The notes below the pieces were generated by a model. It did no database searches. It had not been told where the DNA came from and saw nothing but the letters and a program-made list of their open reading frames with translations. Below, in pieces: positions 1-5,785 of a stretch of DNA of 10,910 nucleotides. Position 1 is the first letter of the stretch; each line of letters begins with the position of its first letter. The stretch spans positions 1-10,910 of the forward strand of contig URLQ01000097.1 of NCBI GenBank assembly GCA_900548745.1, written 5' to 3'. A program made the position numbers and the translations under genes. This DNA is from an uncultured Prevotella sp. GTDB lineage: Bacteria > Bacteroidota > Bacteroidia > Bacteroidales > Bacteroidaceae.

Positions 1-309
1 ATCGTGAAGGATGCCGACCTTGACGTGCTCGGAGGAACATTCCGCCCAGTGACAGAACAGGAGAAGAAGGACATGAACATCTCTTACGGACTCGCTGTGA
101 CAAAGGTGGCAAACGGAGCCTTGAAAGACGCTGCCGTATACAAAGGCTTCATCATACTGCAGGCTAACGACGCACCGATGAAGACCCTCAACGACCTGCA
201 GAAAGCCGTGAAGGATGCTTCCACAAGCAAAGACCCTGTGCTCATCCTGAAGGGCATCTCGCCGACAGGAAAGAAGGCCTACTTCGCAGTAATGCTTGAC
301 AAACAGTAA
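1..309 (+). CDS. degP: Do-family (HtrA/DegP-like) serine protease, C-terminal PDZ domain, 5'-truncated
   Basis: The frame is open from the first base of the window to TAA at 307-309, so only the last 102 codons of the gene are present. The visible part looks like the second PDZ domain of a periplasmic Do-family protease: a start of the type LGGTFRPVTEQEK, a carboxylate-binding-loop-like YGLAVTKV, then the hydrophobic GFIILQAND strand, an amphipathic helix (LNDLQKAVKDA) and a closing strand ending in VMLDKQ. In this family the PDZ domains bind unfolded envelope proteins and control the trypsin-like domain, which would lie upstream of the window. The catalytic triad cannot be seen, so protease identity rests on the PDZ sequence alone. 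The gene is followed at once by a strong terminator, so it is transcriptionally separate from rpoD. Confidence 0.75.
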   Translation: MVKDADLDVLGGTFRPVTEQEKKDMNISYGLAVTKVANGALKDAAVYKGFIILQANDAPMKTLNDLQKAVKDASTSKDPVLILKGISPTGKKAYFAVMLDKQ

Positions 310-332
310 AAGAGTTGACACGTTAAATAAAG

Positions 333-372
333 ATATGGATGCGGACAATCAGAACCGCATCCATATTTTTTT
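333..372 (+). terminator. Intrinsic terminator of the degP-like gene
   Basis: A perfect 12-bp stem pairs 333-344 (ATATGGATGCGG) with 355-366, around a 10-base loop. A run of seven T follows at 366-372. It begins 23 bases after the stop codon of the protease gene and precedes the rpoD promoter. Confidence 0.9.
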
Positions 373-411
373 ACTATTAGAAGCATTAAATTCATATTTT
401 ATTGGAAATTT

Positions 412-443
412 GTTGCAAATAACAATAATTTTATGTAGATTTG
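412..443 (+). promoter_or_regulatory. rpoD promoter, Bacteroidetes type
   Basis: TAGATTTG at 436-443 matches the Bacteroidetes -7 consensus TAnnTTTG exactly. GTTG at 412-415 lies 20 bases upstream as a -33 element (consensus TTTG). The predicted transcript would start near 450 and carry a leader of about 75 bases. The purC promoter on the other strand has the same GTTG-N20-TAnnTTTG layout, which supports both calls. Confidence 0.65.
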
Positions 444-524
444 CAATCGGTATAATATTGCCCTGCCATAAGAGTGGGGAAAACTACTAATTAGAAAGGA
501 ACCGCTTTAATACTTTGTAACTAT

Positions 525-1388
525 ATGAGACAACTGAAAATCACAAAGTCCATAACGAACCGCGAAAGCCAATCGTTGGATAAATATCTACAGGAAATAG
601 GACACGAGGAACTACTCAGCGTGGACGAAGAGGTGGAACTCGCACAGAAAATAAAAAAAGGCGACCGTAAGGCACTCGAAAGGTTGACAAAAGCCAATCT
701 GCGATTCGTTGTCTCCGTGGCAAAGCAATACCAAAATCAGGGGCTCAGCCTGCCCGACCTCATAAACGAAGGTAACGTGGGACTGATAAAGGCTGCAGAG
801 AAATTTGATGAGACACGCGGCTTCAAATTCATCTCATACGCCGTATGGTGGATACGCCAAAGCATACTGCAAGCCATCGCAGAGCAGAGCAGAATAGTAA
901 GACTGCCGCTCAATCAGGTGGGCTCGGTAAACAAGATAAACAAGGTGCTCAACAAATTCGAACAGGAAAACGAACGAAGGGCAAGCATCGACGAAATAGC
1001 AGAAAGAGTGGATCTGCCGGAAGACAAGATAGCTGACGCCATGAAGATAAACGGCAGACACATCTCCATGGACGCACCATTTACCGAAGGCGAAGACGGA
1101 AGCCTCATCGACGTAATGCCAAACAACGACTCGCCGGAGCCTGACAACATGCTCGTGATGGAATCTCTCAGAGAAGAAATAAAACGCGCACTGCAAACCC
1201 TGAACGAAAGGGAGAGAAAAGTGATAGAAGCATTCTTCGGCATAGACCAGCCCGAAAAAACCCTCGAGGAGATAGGCACCGAATACGGACTGACAAGGGA
1301 ACGAGTAAGGCAGATAAAGGAAAAGGCAATAAGAAGACTGAGACACAATACGCAGAACAAGATGCTGAAGACGTTTCTCGGAAGATAA
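525..1388 (+). CDS. rpoD: Primary sigma factor RpoD (sigma-70 family), short Bacteroidetes form
   Basis: This 287-residue protein directs RNA polymerase to housekeeping promoters. Region 1.1 and the long non-conserved insert of proteobacterial sigma-70 are absent, as is normal for Bacteroidetes. Region 1.2 lies at about 17-50 (SLDKYLQEIG). Region 2 runs from about 55 to 115, with the core-binding stretch ANLRFVVSVAKQY, the DLINEGNVGLIKA helix and the melting/-10 segment RGFKFISYAVWWIRQSI. Region 3 follows (IVRLPLNQVGSVNKIN, about 124-139). Region 4.2 carries the helix-turn-helix EEIGTEYGLTRERVRQIKEKA at about 248-268. The ATG at 525 gives the usual N-terminus (MRQLKITKSITNRES). An AAAGGA at 494-499 is too far away to act as its ribosome site, which is common in this phylum. 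No terminator separates it from the next gene, 51 bases downstream. Confidence 0.97.
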   Translation: MRQLKITKSITNRESQSLDKYLQEIGHEELLSVDEEVELAQKIKKGDRKALERLTKANLRFVVSVAKQYQNQGLSLPDLINEGNVGLIKAAEKFDETRGFKFISYAVWWIRQSILQAIAEQSRIVRLPLNQVGSVNKINKVLNKFEQENERRASIDEIAERVDLPEDKIADAMKINGRHISMDAPFTEGEDGSLIDVMPNNDSPEPDNMLVMESLREEIKRALQTLNERERKVIEAFFGIDQPEKTLEEIGTEYGLTRERVRQIKEKAIRRLRHNTQNKMLKTFLGR

Positions 1389-1439
1389 CAACGCCCGCCA
1401 CAACAACGGCAGGCAAAACAGATAACAACAAATAATTAT

Positions 1440-1853
1440 ATGAAATCATACAAACTCATTGCAGCCATCATGCTCGTCGTAGCAGCAACAATGGCTGTCA
1501 GCGCAACAGCAAAAGACAAGAAAGCAGCAAGAATGTACGTGTTCGGCGTGGCGACATCGTTCAACGACTCTACTGCCTACTTCACCACGATACAGGAGAT
1601 TGACTCCGTAACGACAACAGGAAAGACAGGCATGCTGGCAAACAAACAGGAATACTCCTACCAGCTGAAAAACCACTTCAACAGCAAAGGACTGGCATAC
1701 AGAACCTGCACCACCATCAACAACAAGGACAAGAAGAAGATACAGAAGCTTTATGCCAAAACCAAGCAGAAGCTCGCCAAAAAGAATAAGTTTATAATAA
1801 AAGACATCGACGAAGGGGAATTCAGGTTTGAGCGCATAACAATGGCTCAATAA
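1440..1853 (+). CDS. Small exported protein of unknown function
   Basis: I do not recognise this 137-residue protein. Residues 1-24 form a clear signal peptide: a Lys near the N-terminus, a hydrophobic core (LIAAIMLVVAATMAV) and a likely signal peptidase I site after SATA, giving a mature protein that starts KDKKAARMYVFGV. There is no Cys at the cleavage site, so it is not a lipoprotein. The mature part has one Cys (90). It begins with a beta-rich stretch (YVFGVATSFNDSTAYFTT, 33-50) and has a lysine-rich segment at about 96-122 that looks helical, then an acidic tail DIDEGEFRF. It lies between rpoD and the kinase/peptidase/PqqD cassette and ends 53 bases before the kinase start. It may be a stand-alone envelope protein or a partner or substrate of the cassette; nothing in the sequence decides between these. 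Confidence 0.8.
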   Translation: MKSYKLIAAIMLVVAATMAVSATAKDKKAARMYVFGVATSFNDSTAYFTTIQEIDSVTTTGKTGMLANKQEYSYQLKNHFNSKGLAYRTCTTINNKDKKKIQKLYAKTKQKLAKKNKFIIKDIDEGEFRFERITMAQ

Positions 1854-1906
1854 CCCCCGTGGTGGCACAAATGCAACCACACCCCTATATATATAATAAG
1901 GAATAT

Positions 1907-2788
1907 ATGTTCTACCGCATAGCAGAGCTTGACGTGGAAATAATATTCAGCACGTCAGACTTCAACAATACAACACTTATACCATCGTTCTCTCCATTCA
2001 CCATCAGCGAAAAGGAGAAGAATGATGGTATTTTTTTCAGACTCTACGTGGACGACAGCCTCAAGCCACGCAGGCAGGGAAGAGAACGCATTGGCAAGTT
2101 CGACACCGGAAACGGAGACACCGTGGTGGACCGCTTCGAGGACGGATCCTACCAATACATCATAAAAAACATCAACGGACAGGAATGCTGCCTGCTGCAG
2201 GCGGACAAGGAGTTCGCAAACTGCAGATGCGCCCTGAACGGAAACTTCAACATGAGACAGTTCGGACTGAACAACGCCCTCATGCTCATCTTCGCCTTTG
2301 CAGGAAGCATCAGACAGACGCTGCTCATACATGCCTCGCTCGTAAGGAAAGACGGCTTCGGCTACGCCTTCATCGCCAAGAGCGGAACGGGAAAGAGCAC
2401 ACAGGTGGCTAACTGGCTGAAGCACATTCCGGGATGCGACCTGATGAACGACGACAACCCGATTGTGAGAATCATCGACGGAGAGCCCTTCATCTACGGC
2501 AGCCCGTGGAGCGGCAAGACACCGTGCTACCGCAACGTGAAAGCAAGGCTCGGAGCCATAACACGCATAGACAGAGACAAGAAAAACTGGGTGGAGAAGC
2601 TGAAACCCATAGAGGCTTTCGCCTCTCTCCTACCCTCGTGCTCGACGATGAAATGGGACAAGGACATTTTCAACGCTATCTGCAACAATGTAACAAAACT
2701 CGTCGAGACCACAGGCATCTACACGCTGCATTGTCTGCCCGATAAGGAATCAGCAATAATATGTCAAAAAGCAATATCTGCAAGATAA
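1907..2788 (+). CDS. HprK-like P-loop kinase (HPr kinase/PEP carboxykinase-type fold)
   Basis: The product has 293 residues from ATG 1907, which is preceded by AAGGA at 1898-1902. A GTG at 1859 would add 16 residues, but these (MVAQMQPHPYIYNKEY) look like untranslated leader. A Walker A loop SGTGKST is at 159-165, preceded by HASLVRKDGFGYAFIAK as in the HprK fold. Two acidic residues in LMNDDNP (Asp182-Asp183) match the HprK Asp pair. GSPWSGK at 198-204 resembles a conserved motif of HprK-like proteins associated with PqqD-type genes. About 150 N-terminal residues show no known motif. HprK/P proper phosphorylates HPr; no ptsH gene is near. HprK homologues beside RiPP genes are known to phosphorylate peptides, and the adjacent PqqD-like gene favours that role here. 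This is inference. The last codons lie in a 43-bp tandem duplication that changed the C-terminus and the spacing to the next gene. Confidence 0.8.
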   Translation: MFYRIAELDVEIIFSTSDFNNTTLIPSFSPFTISEKEKNDGIFFRLYVDDSLKPRRQGRERIGKFDTGNGDTVVDRFEDGSYQYIIKNINGQECCLLQADKEFANCRCALNGNFNMRQFGLNNALMLIFAFAGSIRQTLLIHASLVRKDGFGYAFIAKSGTGKSTQVANWLKHIPGCDLMNDDNPIVRIIDGEPFIYGSPWSGKTPCYRNVKARLGAITRIDRDKKNWVEKLKPIEAFASLLPSCSTMKWDKDIFNAICNNVTKLVETTGIYTLHCLPDKESAIICQKAISAR

Positions 2789-2821
2789 GGAATCAGCAAT
2801 AATATGTCAAAAAGCAATATC
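2741..2821 (+). repeat. Tandem direct duplication at the kinase/peptidase gene junction
   Basis: The 38 bases at 2741-2778 recur exactly at 2784-2821, with 5 bases (TGCAA) between, so the period is 43. Each copy contains the ribosome-site-like ATAAGGAATC and an ATG followed by TCAAAAAGCAATATC. Copy 1 lies in the kinase frame. In copy 2 the frame is shifted by one, so the kinase stops at the TAA inside the repeat (2786-2788), and the second ATG (2804) starts the peptidase. Confidence 0.97.
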
Positions 2822-3286
2822 AAGACAGTAGAAAAACAGTTTGCCAACGCCGATTTCATACCCGAAATCATAAAGCTGCTGGACGAGGGACACACCGTGA
2901 CGCTGCTGCTGCGCGGCTACAGCATGCGCCCCTTCCTTGAGGACCGGCGCGACAAGGCACTGCTGATAAAGCCCAAGAAGCCGACAATAGGCATGCCCGT
3001 ATTGGCGGAAGTGGACGAGAAGCACTTCGTGCTGCACCGCATAGTGAAGATTAAGGGCGAGAACGTTGTGCTGCGCGGAGACGGCAACATCAACGTGGAG
3101 CATTGTAAGGTGTCCGACATAAAGGGCGAAGCTATAGGCTTCTACCGCAAGGGAAGAGACAAGATGGACAAGACCAACGGCACGAAATGGATTGTCTATT
3201 CCGCCATCTGGACTCTGCTGCTCCCCATAAGGCGCTATCTGCTCGCCATAATGAGAAGAACCGTGTTCAGAAGCTCTACCCATTAA
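2804..3286 (+). CDS. S26-type (SipW/ER-like, Ser-His) signal-peptidase-like protein
   Basis: This 160-residue protein carries the motifs of the S26 serine peptidase fold in order: GYSMRPFL with the nucleophile Ser40; VLHRIVKI with His78, which takes the place of the Lys used by bacterial signal peptidase I and matches the SipW/eukaryotic S26B group; and RGDGN with Asp93. The usual N-terminal transmembrane anchor is missing: the first 30 residues are charged and helical. A hydrophobic C-terminal stretch (WIVYSAIWTLLL plus RRYLLAIM, about 129-150) may anchor it to the membrane. The S24 (LexA/UmuD) group is an alternative, but its catalytic Lys is not where expected. Between an HprK-like kinase and a PqqD-like gene, it may be the leader peptidase of a RiPP-like pathway. 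The start is the ATG of the second duplicate copy; the ATG in copy 1 (2761) is followed by a stop after 13 codons. Confidence 0.78.
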   Translation: MSKSNIKTVEKQFANADFIPEIIKLLDEGHTVTLLLRGYSMRPFLEDRRDKALLIKPKKPTIGMPVLAEVDEKHFVLHRIVKIKGENVVLRGDGNINVEHCKVSDIKGEAIGFYRKGRDKMDKTNGTKWIVYSAIWTLLLPIRRYLLAIMRRTVFRSSTH

Positions 3287-3298
3287 GAGAGAAGAAAA

Positions 3299-3322
3299 AC
3301 AAGATAAACAACAAGATAAACA
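3299..3322 (+). repeat. 12-bp tandem duplication upstream of the PqqD-like gene
   Basis: ACAAGATAAACA at 3299-3310 is repeated exactly at 3311-3322. It lies in the 53-base gap between the peptidase stop and the PqqD-like start, just before the AAGGA ribosome site (3327-3331). Confidence 0.9.
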
Positions 3323-3339
3323 AGAAAAGGACAAACGAT

Positions 3340-3609
3340 ATGAAACAGAAAAAAGGATTCAACCTGCGCAACGTATGCGGCGAACAGATTATAGTTGCTG
3401 AAGGCAAGGAAAACATCGACTTCAGCAATATCATAAGCATGAACGAAAGTTCCGCTTATCTCTGGCAGAAGCTGGAGGGAAAGGAGTTCAGCGTGGAGGA
3501 CATGGCAAAGCTGCTTACAGAAGAATATGAAGTGGACGAAGCTACCGCCCTCAACGACTGCAAGGAACTTGCTACCCTTTGGCGCGAGGCTGAAATCATT
3601 GAAGGATAA
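3340..3609 (+). CDS. PqqD-like (RiPP recognition element) protein
   Basis: This is an 89-residue, single-domain protein. The start is ATG 3340, with AAGGA at 3327-3331 and an 8-base spacer; upstream codons in this frame overlap the peptidase gene and are not part of it. The N-terminal half has short strands (FNLRNVCGEQIIVAEG, FSNIISMN). It is followed by the PqqD signature NESSAYLWQKLEGKEFSVED (35-54) and the helical LLTEEYEVDEATALNDC, ending WREAEIIEG. This matches the winged-helix PqqD fold, which in RiPP pathways binds leader peptides and presents them to modifying enzymes. Nearly full family length as a stand-alone protein, it resembles PqqD itself or the B1 protein of lasso-peptide systems. 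No radical SAM enzyme, cyclase or precursor is nearby, so the peptide it serves is unknown. It is the last gene before a terminator. Confidence 0.85.
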   Translation: MKQKKGFNLRNVCGEQIIVAEGKENIDFSNIISMNESSAYLWQKLEGKEFSVEDMAKLLTEEYEVDEATALNDCKELATLWREAEIIEG

Positions 3610-3631
3610 AGGAATAAGGTAAAGTCACAAC

Positions 3632-3664
3632 AAAGCGGACCTGCTTCACAGCACGTCCGCTTTT
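3632..3664 (+). terminator. Intrinsic terminator of the rpoD/cassette run
   Basis: A perfect 9-bp stem pairs 3632-3640 (AAAGCGGAC) with 3655-3663 (GTCCGCTTT), around a 14-base loop, and the 3' arm ends in TTTT. It starts 23 bases after the PqqD-like stop codon. It lies between convergent genes and could partly serve pyrF as well, but the T-run favours the plus strand. Confidence 0.82.
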
Positions 3665-3733
3665 ACTTCTAAATTAATTATTAATGTACTTATGCACAAA
3701 GCATAATATATATCTATCCTAAACAGAGGATTT

Positions 3734-4558
3734 CTATTTCAGTTTCTCAAGCTCTTCAGCCATCTGCTCCTGCAGCTCCTGTGCTTTCTTGGCAGCAACA
3801 TCAGCGAAATCCTCGCCCTTGCTTGCATAGATAATGCCACGGCTGGAGTTGACGAGAAGTCCACAGTCCTTGGTAATTCCATATTTGCATACTTCCTGCA
3901 GACTGCCACCCTGTGCGCCCACTCCCGGAACAAGCAGGAAATGGTTTGGCACGATGCGGCGGATGTCTTCAAACATCTTGCCCTGTGTGGCACCCACAAC
4001 ATACATCATGTTCTCCTCGTTTCCCCACTTCTGTGAGACGCGAAGCACTTTCTCGAAGAGACGCTCGCCATCCTTGTCTGCCGTGAGCTGGAAATCATGC
4101 GAGCCCTTGTTGCTCGTCAGCGCAAGCAGGATAACCCATTTGCCGTCATACTCCAGGAACGGCTTTACGCTGTCCTCTCCCATATAAGGTGCAACAGTCA
4201 GCGAGTCAAGATTATATTCCTCGAAGAAGGTGCGTGCATACATGGCAGACGTGTTGCCTATGTCGCCGCGCTTTGCATCAGCAATGATGAAATGGTTAGG
4301 ACATACACCGTTAAGGTAGTTTATTGTCTTCTCGAAAGAGACAAGTCCCTTTACACCCATGCTCTCATAGAAAGCAAGATTCGGCTTGTAAGCCACACAA
4401 TATCTTGCCGTGGCGTCGATTATCTCCTTGTTGAAGCTGAAGATAGGGTCCGGCTCTGAGAGCAAATGCTGAGGAATCTTCTTTATGTCTGTGTCAAGTC
4501 CTACGCAAAGGAATGACTTCTTGCTGAATATCTGATTAATAAGTTCTTTTCTGTTCAT
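3734..4558 (-). CDS. pyrF: Orotidine 5'-phosphate decarboxylase (type 2)
   Basis: The enzyme converts OMP to UMP, the last step of de novo pyrimidine synthesis in the cytosol. The 274-residue length fits the longer type 2 OMP decarboxylases. The TIM-barrel motifs are present: GLDTD near residue 20, YKPNLAFYE at 57-65, the catalytic DAKRGDI at 94-100 (Lys96, Asp99), and the phosphate-binding VPGVGAQGG near the C-terminus. The gene lies 28 bases downstream of prfA and is probably the last gene of the minus-strand operon. No clear intrinsic terminator was found between its stop and the convergent PqqD-like gene. Confidence 0.96.
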   Translation of the reverse strand: MNRKELINQIFSKKSFLCVGLDTDIKKIPQHLLSEPDPIFSFNKEIIDATARYCVAYKPNLAFYESMGVKGLVSFEKTINYLNGVCPNHFIIADAKRGDIGNTSAMYARTFFEEYNLDSLTVAPYMGEDSVKPFLEYDGKWVILLALTSNKGSHDFQLTADKDGERLFEKVLRVSQKWGNEENMMYVVGATQGKMFEDIRRIVPNHFLLVPGVGAQGGSLQEVCKYGITKDCGLLVNSSRGIIYASKGEDFADVAAKKAQELQEQMAEELEKLK

Positions 4559-4586
4559 CTTTTTATTTCGCTTATACTGTTTTCGT

Positions 4587-5699
4587 TTATAATTCGTTTT
4601 CCTTCATGCGCTCGGCATTCTCCGCCACGGTGAGAGCATCTATCATCTCCTGAATATTTCCGCCGAGGAAGCCCTGCAAGTCGTGGGTGGTGAAACCGAT
4701 ACGGTGGTCAGTAACACGTCCCTGAGGGAAGTTGTAGGTACGTATCTTGGCAGAGCGGTCGCCGGTAGAGACGAGAGTCTTGCGGCGGTTGGCAATGTCG
4801 TCGATATATTTCTGATGCTCGCGGTCGTAGATGAAGGTGCGCAGACGTGACAGGGCGCGCTCCTTGTTCTTGGGCTGGTCGCGGGTCTCGGTACACTCTA
4901 TAAGAATCTCTTCCACTTCACCCGTGTTCGGATTCTTCCACGGATAGCGCAGACGCACTCCCGACTCCACCTTGTTCACGTTCTGTCCTCCGGCACCACT
5001 GCTTCGGAAGGTGTCCCACTTGATGTCTCCCTCGTTGATGTTAACCTCAAACTTGTCAGCCTCCGGCAGGACAGCCACGGTAGCAGCCGAGGTGTGCATA
5101 CGTCCCTGTGTCTCTGTGGCAGGCACTCGCTGCACGCGGTGTACGCCCGACTCATACTTCAATGTGCCGTAAACATTGTCGCCGCTCACGGCGAAGTCAA
5201 TCTCCTTATATCCGCCTACGGCACCCTCGCTGACGCTTGTCACGGAGAGGTTCCATCCCTTGGAGTCGCAATAACGCTTGTACATGGCAAAGAGGTCGCC
5301 GGCAAAGAGGGCAGCCTCGTCGCCACCTGCTCCGGCACGTATTTCCATCTGCACGTTCTTTCCGTCTTCAGGATCCTTCGGCACGAGTGCCATCTTTATC
5401 TCCTCTTCAATCTTCGGCTGCAGTTCTTCGTTGGTCTGCAGTTCCTCGCGTGCCATCTCCTTCAGGTCGGGGTCGCTCTCGTTTGCGAGAATGTCCTTCG
5501 CCTCCTGTATGGAGTTGAGGCAGTTTATGTAACGCTTGCGTGCGTTCATAATGTCGCCGAGGTCTTTGTATTCTTTTGTCAGCTTTACATAGCGTTGCTG
5601 ATCAGCAATAACGTCTGGGTCTGTGATGAGTGTCGACACTTCCTCGTATCTGCTCTCAAGCCCGTTAAGCTTCTCTAATATGCTGTTGTTGTCTGGCAT
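4587..5699 (-). CDS. prfA: Peptide chain release factor 1 (RF1)
   Basis: RF1 reads UAA and UAG stop codons and triggers peptide release. The protein has 370 residues. The catalytic GGQ (237-239) sits in FRSSGAGGQNVNK. The codon-recognition tripeptide is PAT (193-195, in RVPATETQGRMHTS), the PxT type of RF1 and not the SPF of RF2. The N-terminal alpha-helical domain (about 1-105) and the RAGAGGDEAALFA segment (121-133) are intact. It is 86 bases downstream of purM. The usual RF1 methylase gene (prmC) is not next to it; its neighbours are purM and pyrF. Confidence 0.97.
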   Translation of the reverse strand: MPDNNSILEKLNGLESRYEEVSTLITDPDVIADQQRYVKLTKEYKDLGDIMNARKRYINCLNSIQEAKDILANESDPDLKEMAREELQTNEELQPKIEEEIKMALVPKDPEDGKNVQMEIRAGAGGDEAALFAGDLFAMYKRYCDSKGWNLSVTSVSEGAVGGYKEIDFAVSGDNVYGTLKYESGVHRVQRVPATETQGRMHTSAATVAVLPEADKFEVNINEGDIKWDTFRSSGAGGQNVNKVESGVRLRYPWKNPNTGEVEEILIECTETRDQPKNKERALSRLRTFIYDREHQKYIDDIANRRKTLVSTGDRSAKIRTYNFPQGRVTDHRIGFTTHDLQGFLGGNIQEMIDALTVAENAERMKENEL

Positions 5700-5742
5700 T
5701 TTATGTTTCTGTTCTTATTAAATATCTTTTCTGTCAAAACGT

Positions 5743-5776
5743 GTGCTGTACACGGCACAAGCTGGCTGCGCCGTGC
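5743..5776. other. Imperfect palindrome and hairpin in the purM-prfA gap
   Basis: The 16 bases at 5743-5758 (GTGCTGTACACGGCAC) form an imperfect palindrome. In addition, CACGGC at 5751-5756 can pair with GCCGTG at 5770-5775 around a 13-base loop. No adjoining T-run follows on the minus strand, so a terminator is not supported. It could slow polymerase or stabilise mRNA ends. Confidence 0.4.
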
Positions 5777-5785
5777 AAATTTGCC

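Noticed and set aside
315..320. TTGACA, a perfect proteobacterial -35 box.
   Set aside because: It lies before a strong terminator, has no -10 partner at the right distance, and Bacteroidetes promoters use a different consensus.
296..490. A 64-codon plus-strand open frame after the protease gene.
   Set aside because: It runs through the strong terminator (333-372) and the rpoD promoter, so it is not a gene.
834..1406. A 190-codon minus-strand open frame opposite rpoD.
   Set aside because: It is antisense to the conserved sigma regions and its translation is Cys/Tyr/Phe-rich with no known domain; it is a shadow.
1859..1906. GTG at 1859 as the start of the HprK-like kinase, adding 16 residues.
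   Set aside because: ATG 1907 has an AAGGA just upstream, and the extra residues come from a T/A-rich leader-like stretch.
2761..2802. A 13-codon ORF from the ATG in the first repeat copy (MSKSNICKIRNQQ), considered as a RiPP precursor.
   Set aside because: It is the truncated start of the peptidase gene made by the duplication and lies inside the kinase gene.
3684..3722. A 12-codon ORF after the PqqD-like gene, considered as a precursor peptide.
   Set aside because: It lies beyond the terminator, has no ribosome site, and is A/T-rich by chance; there is no leader-core pattern.
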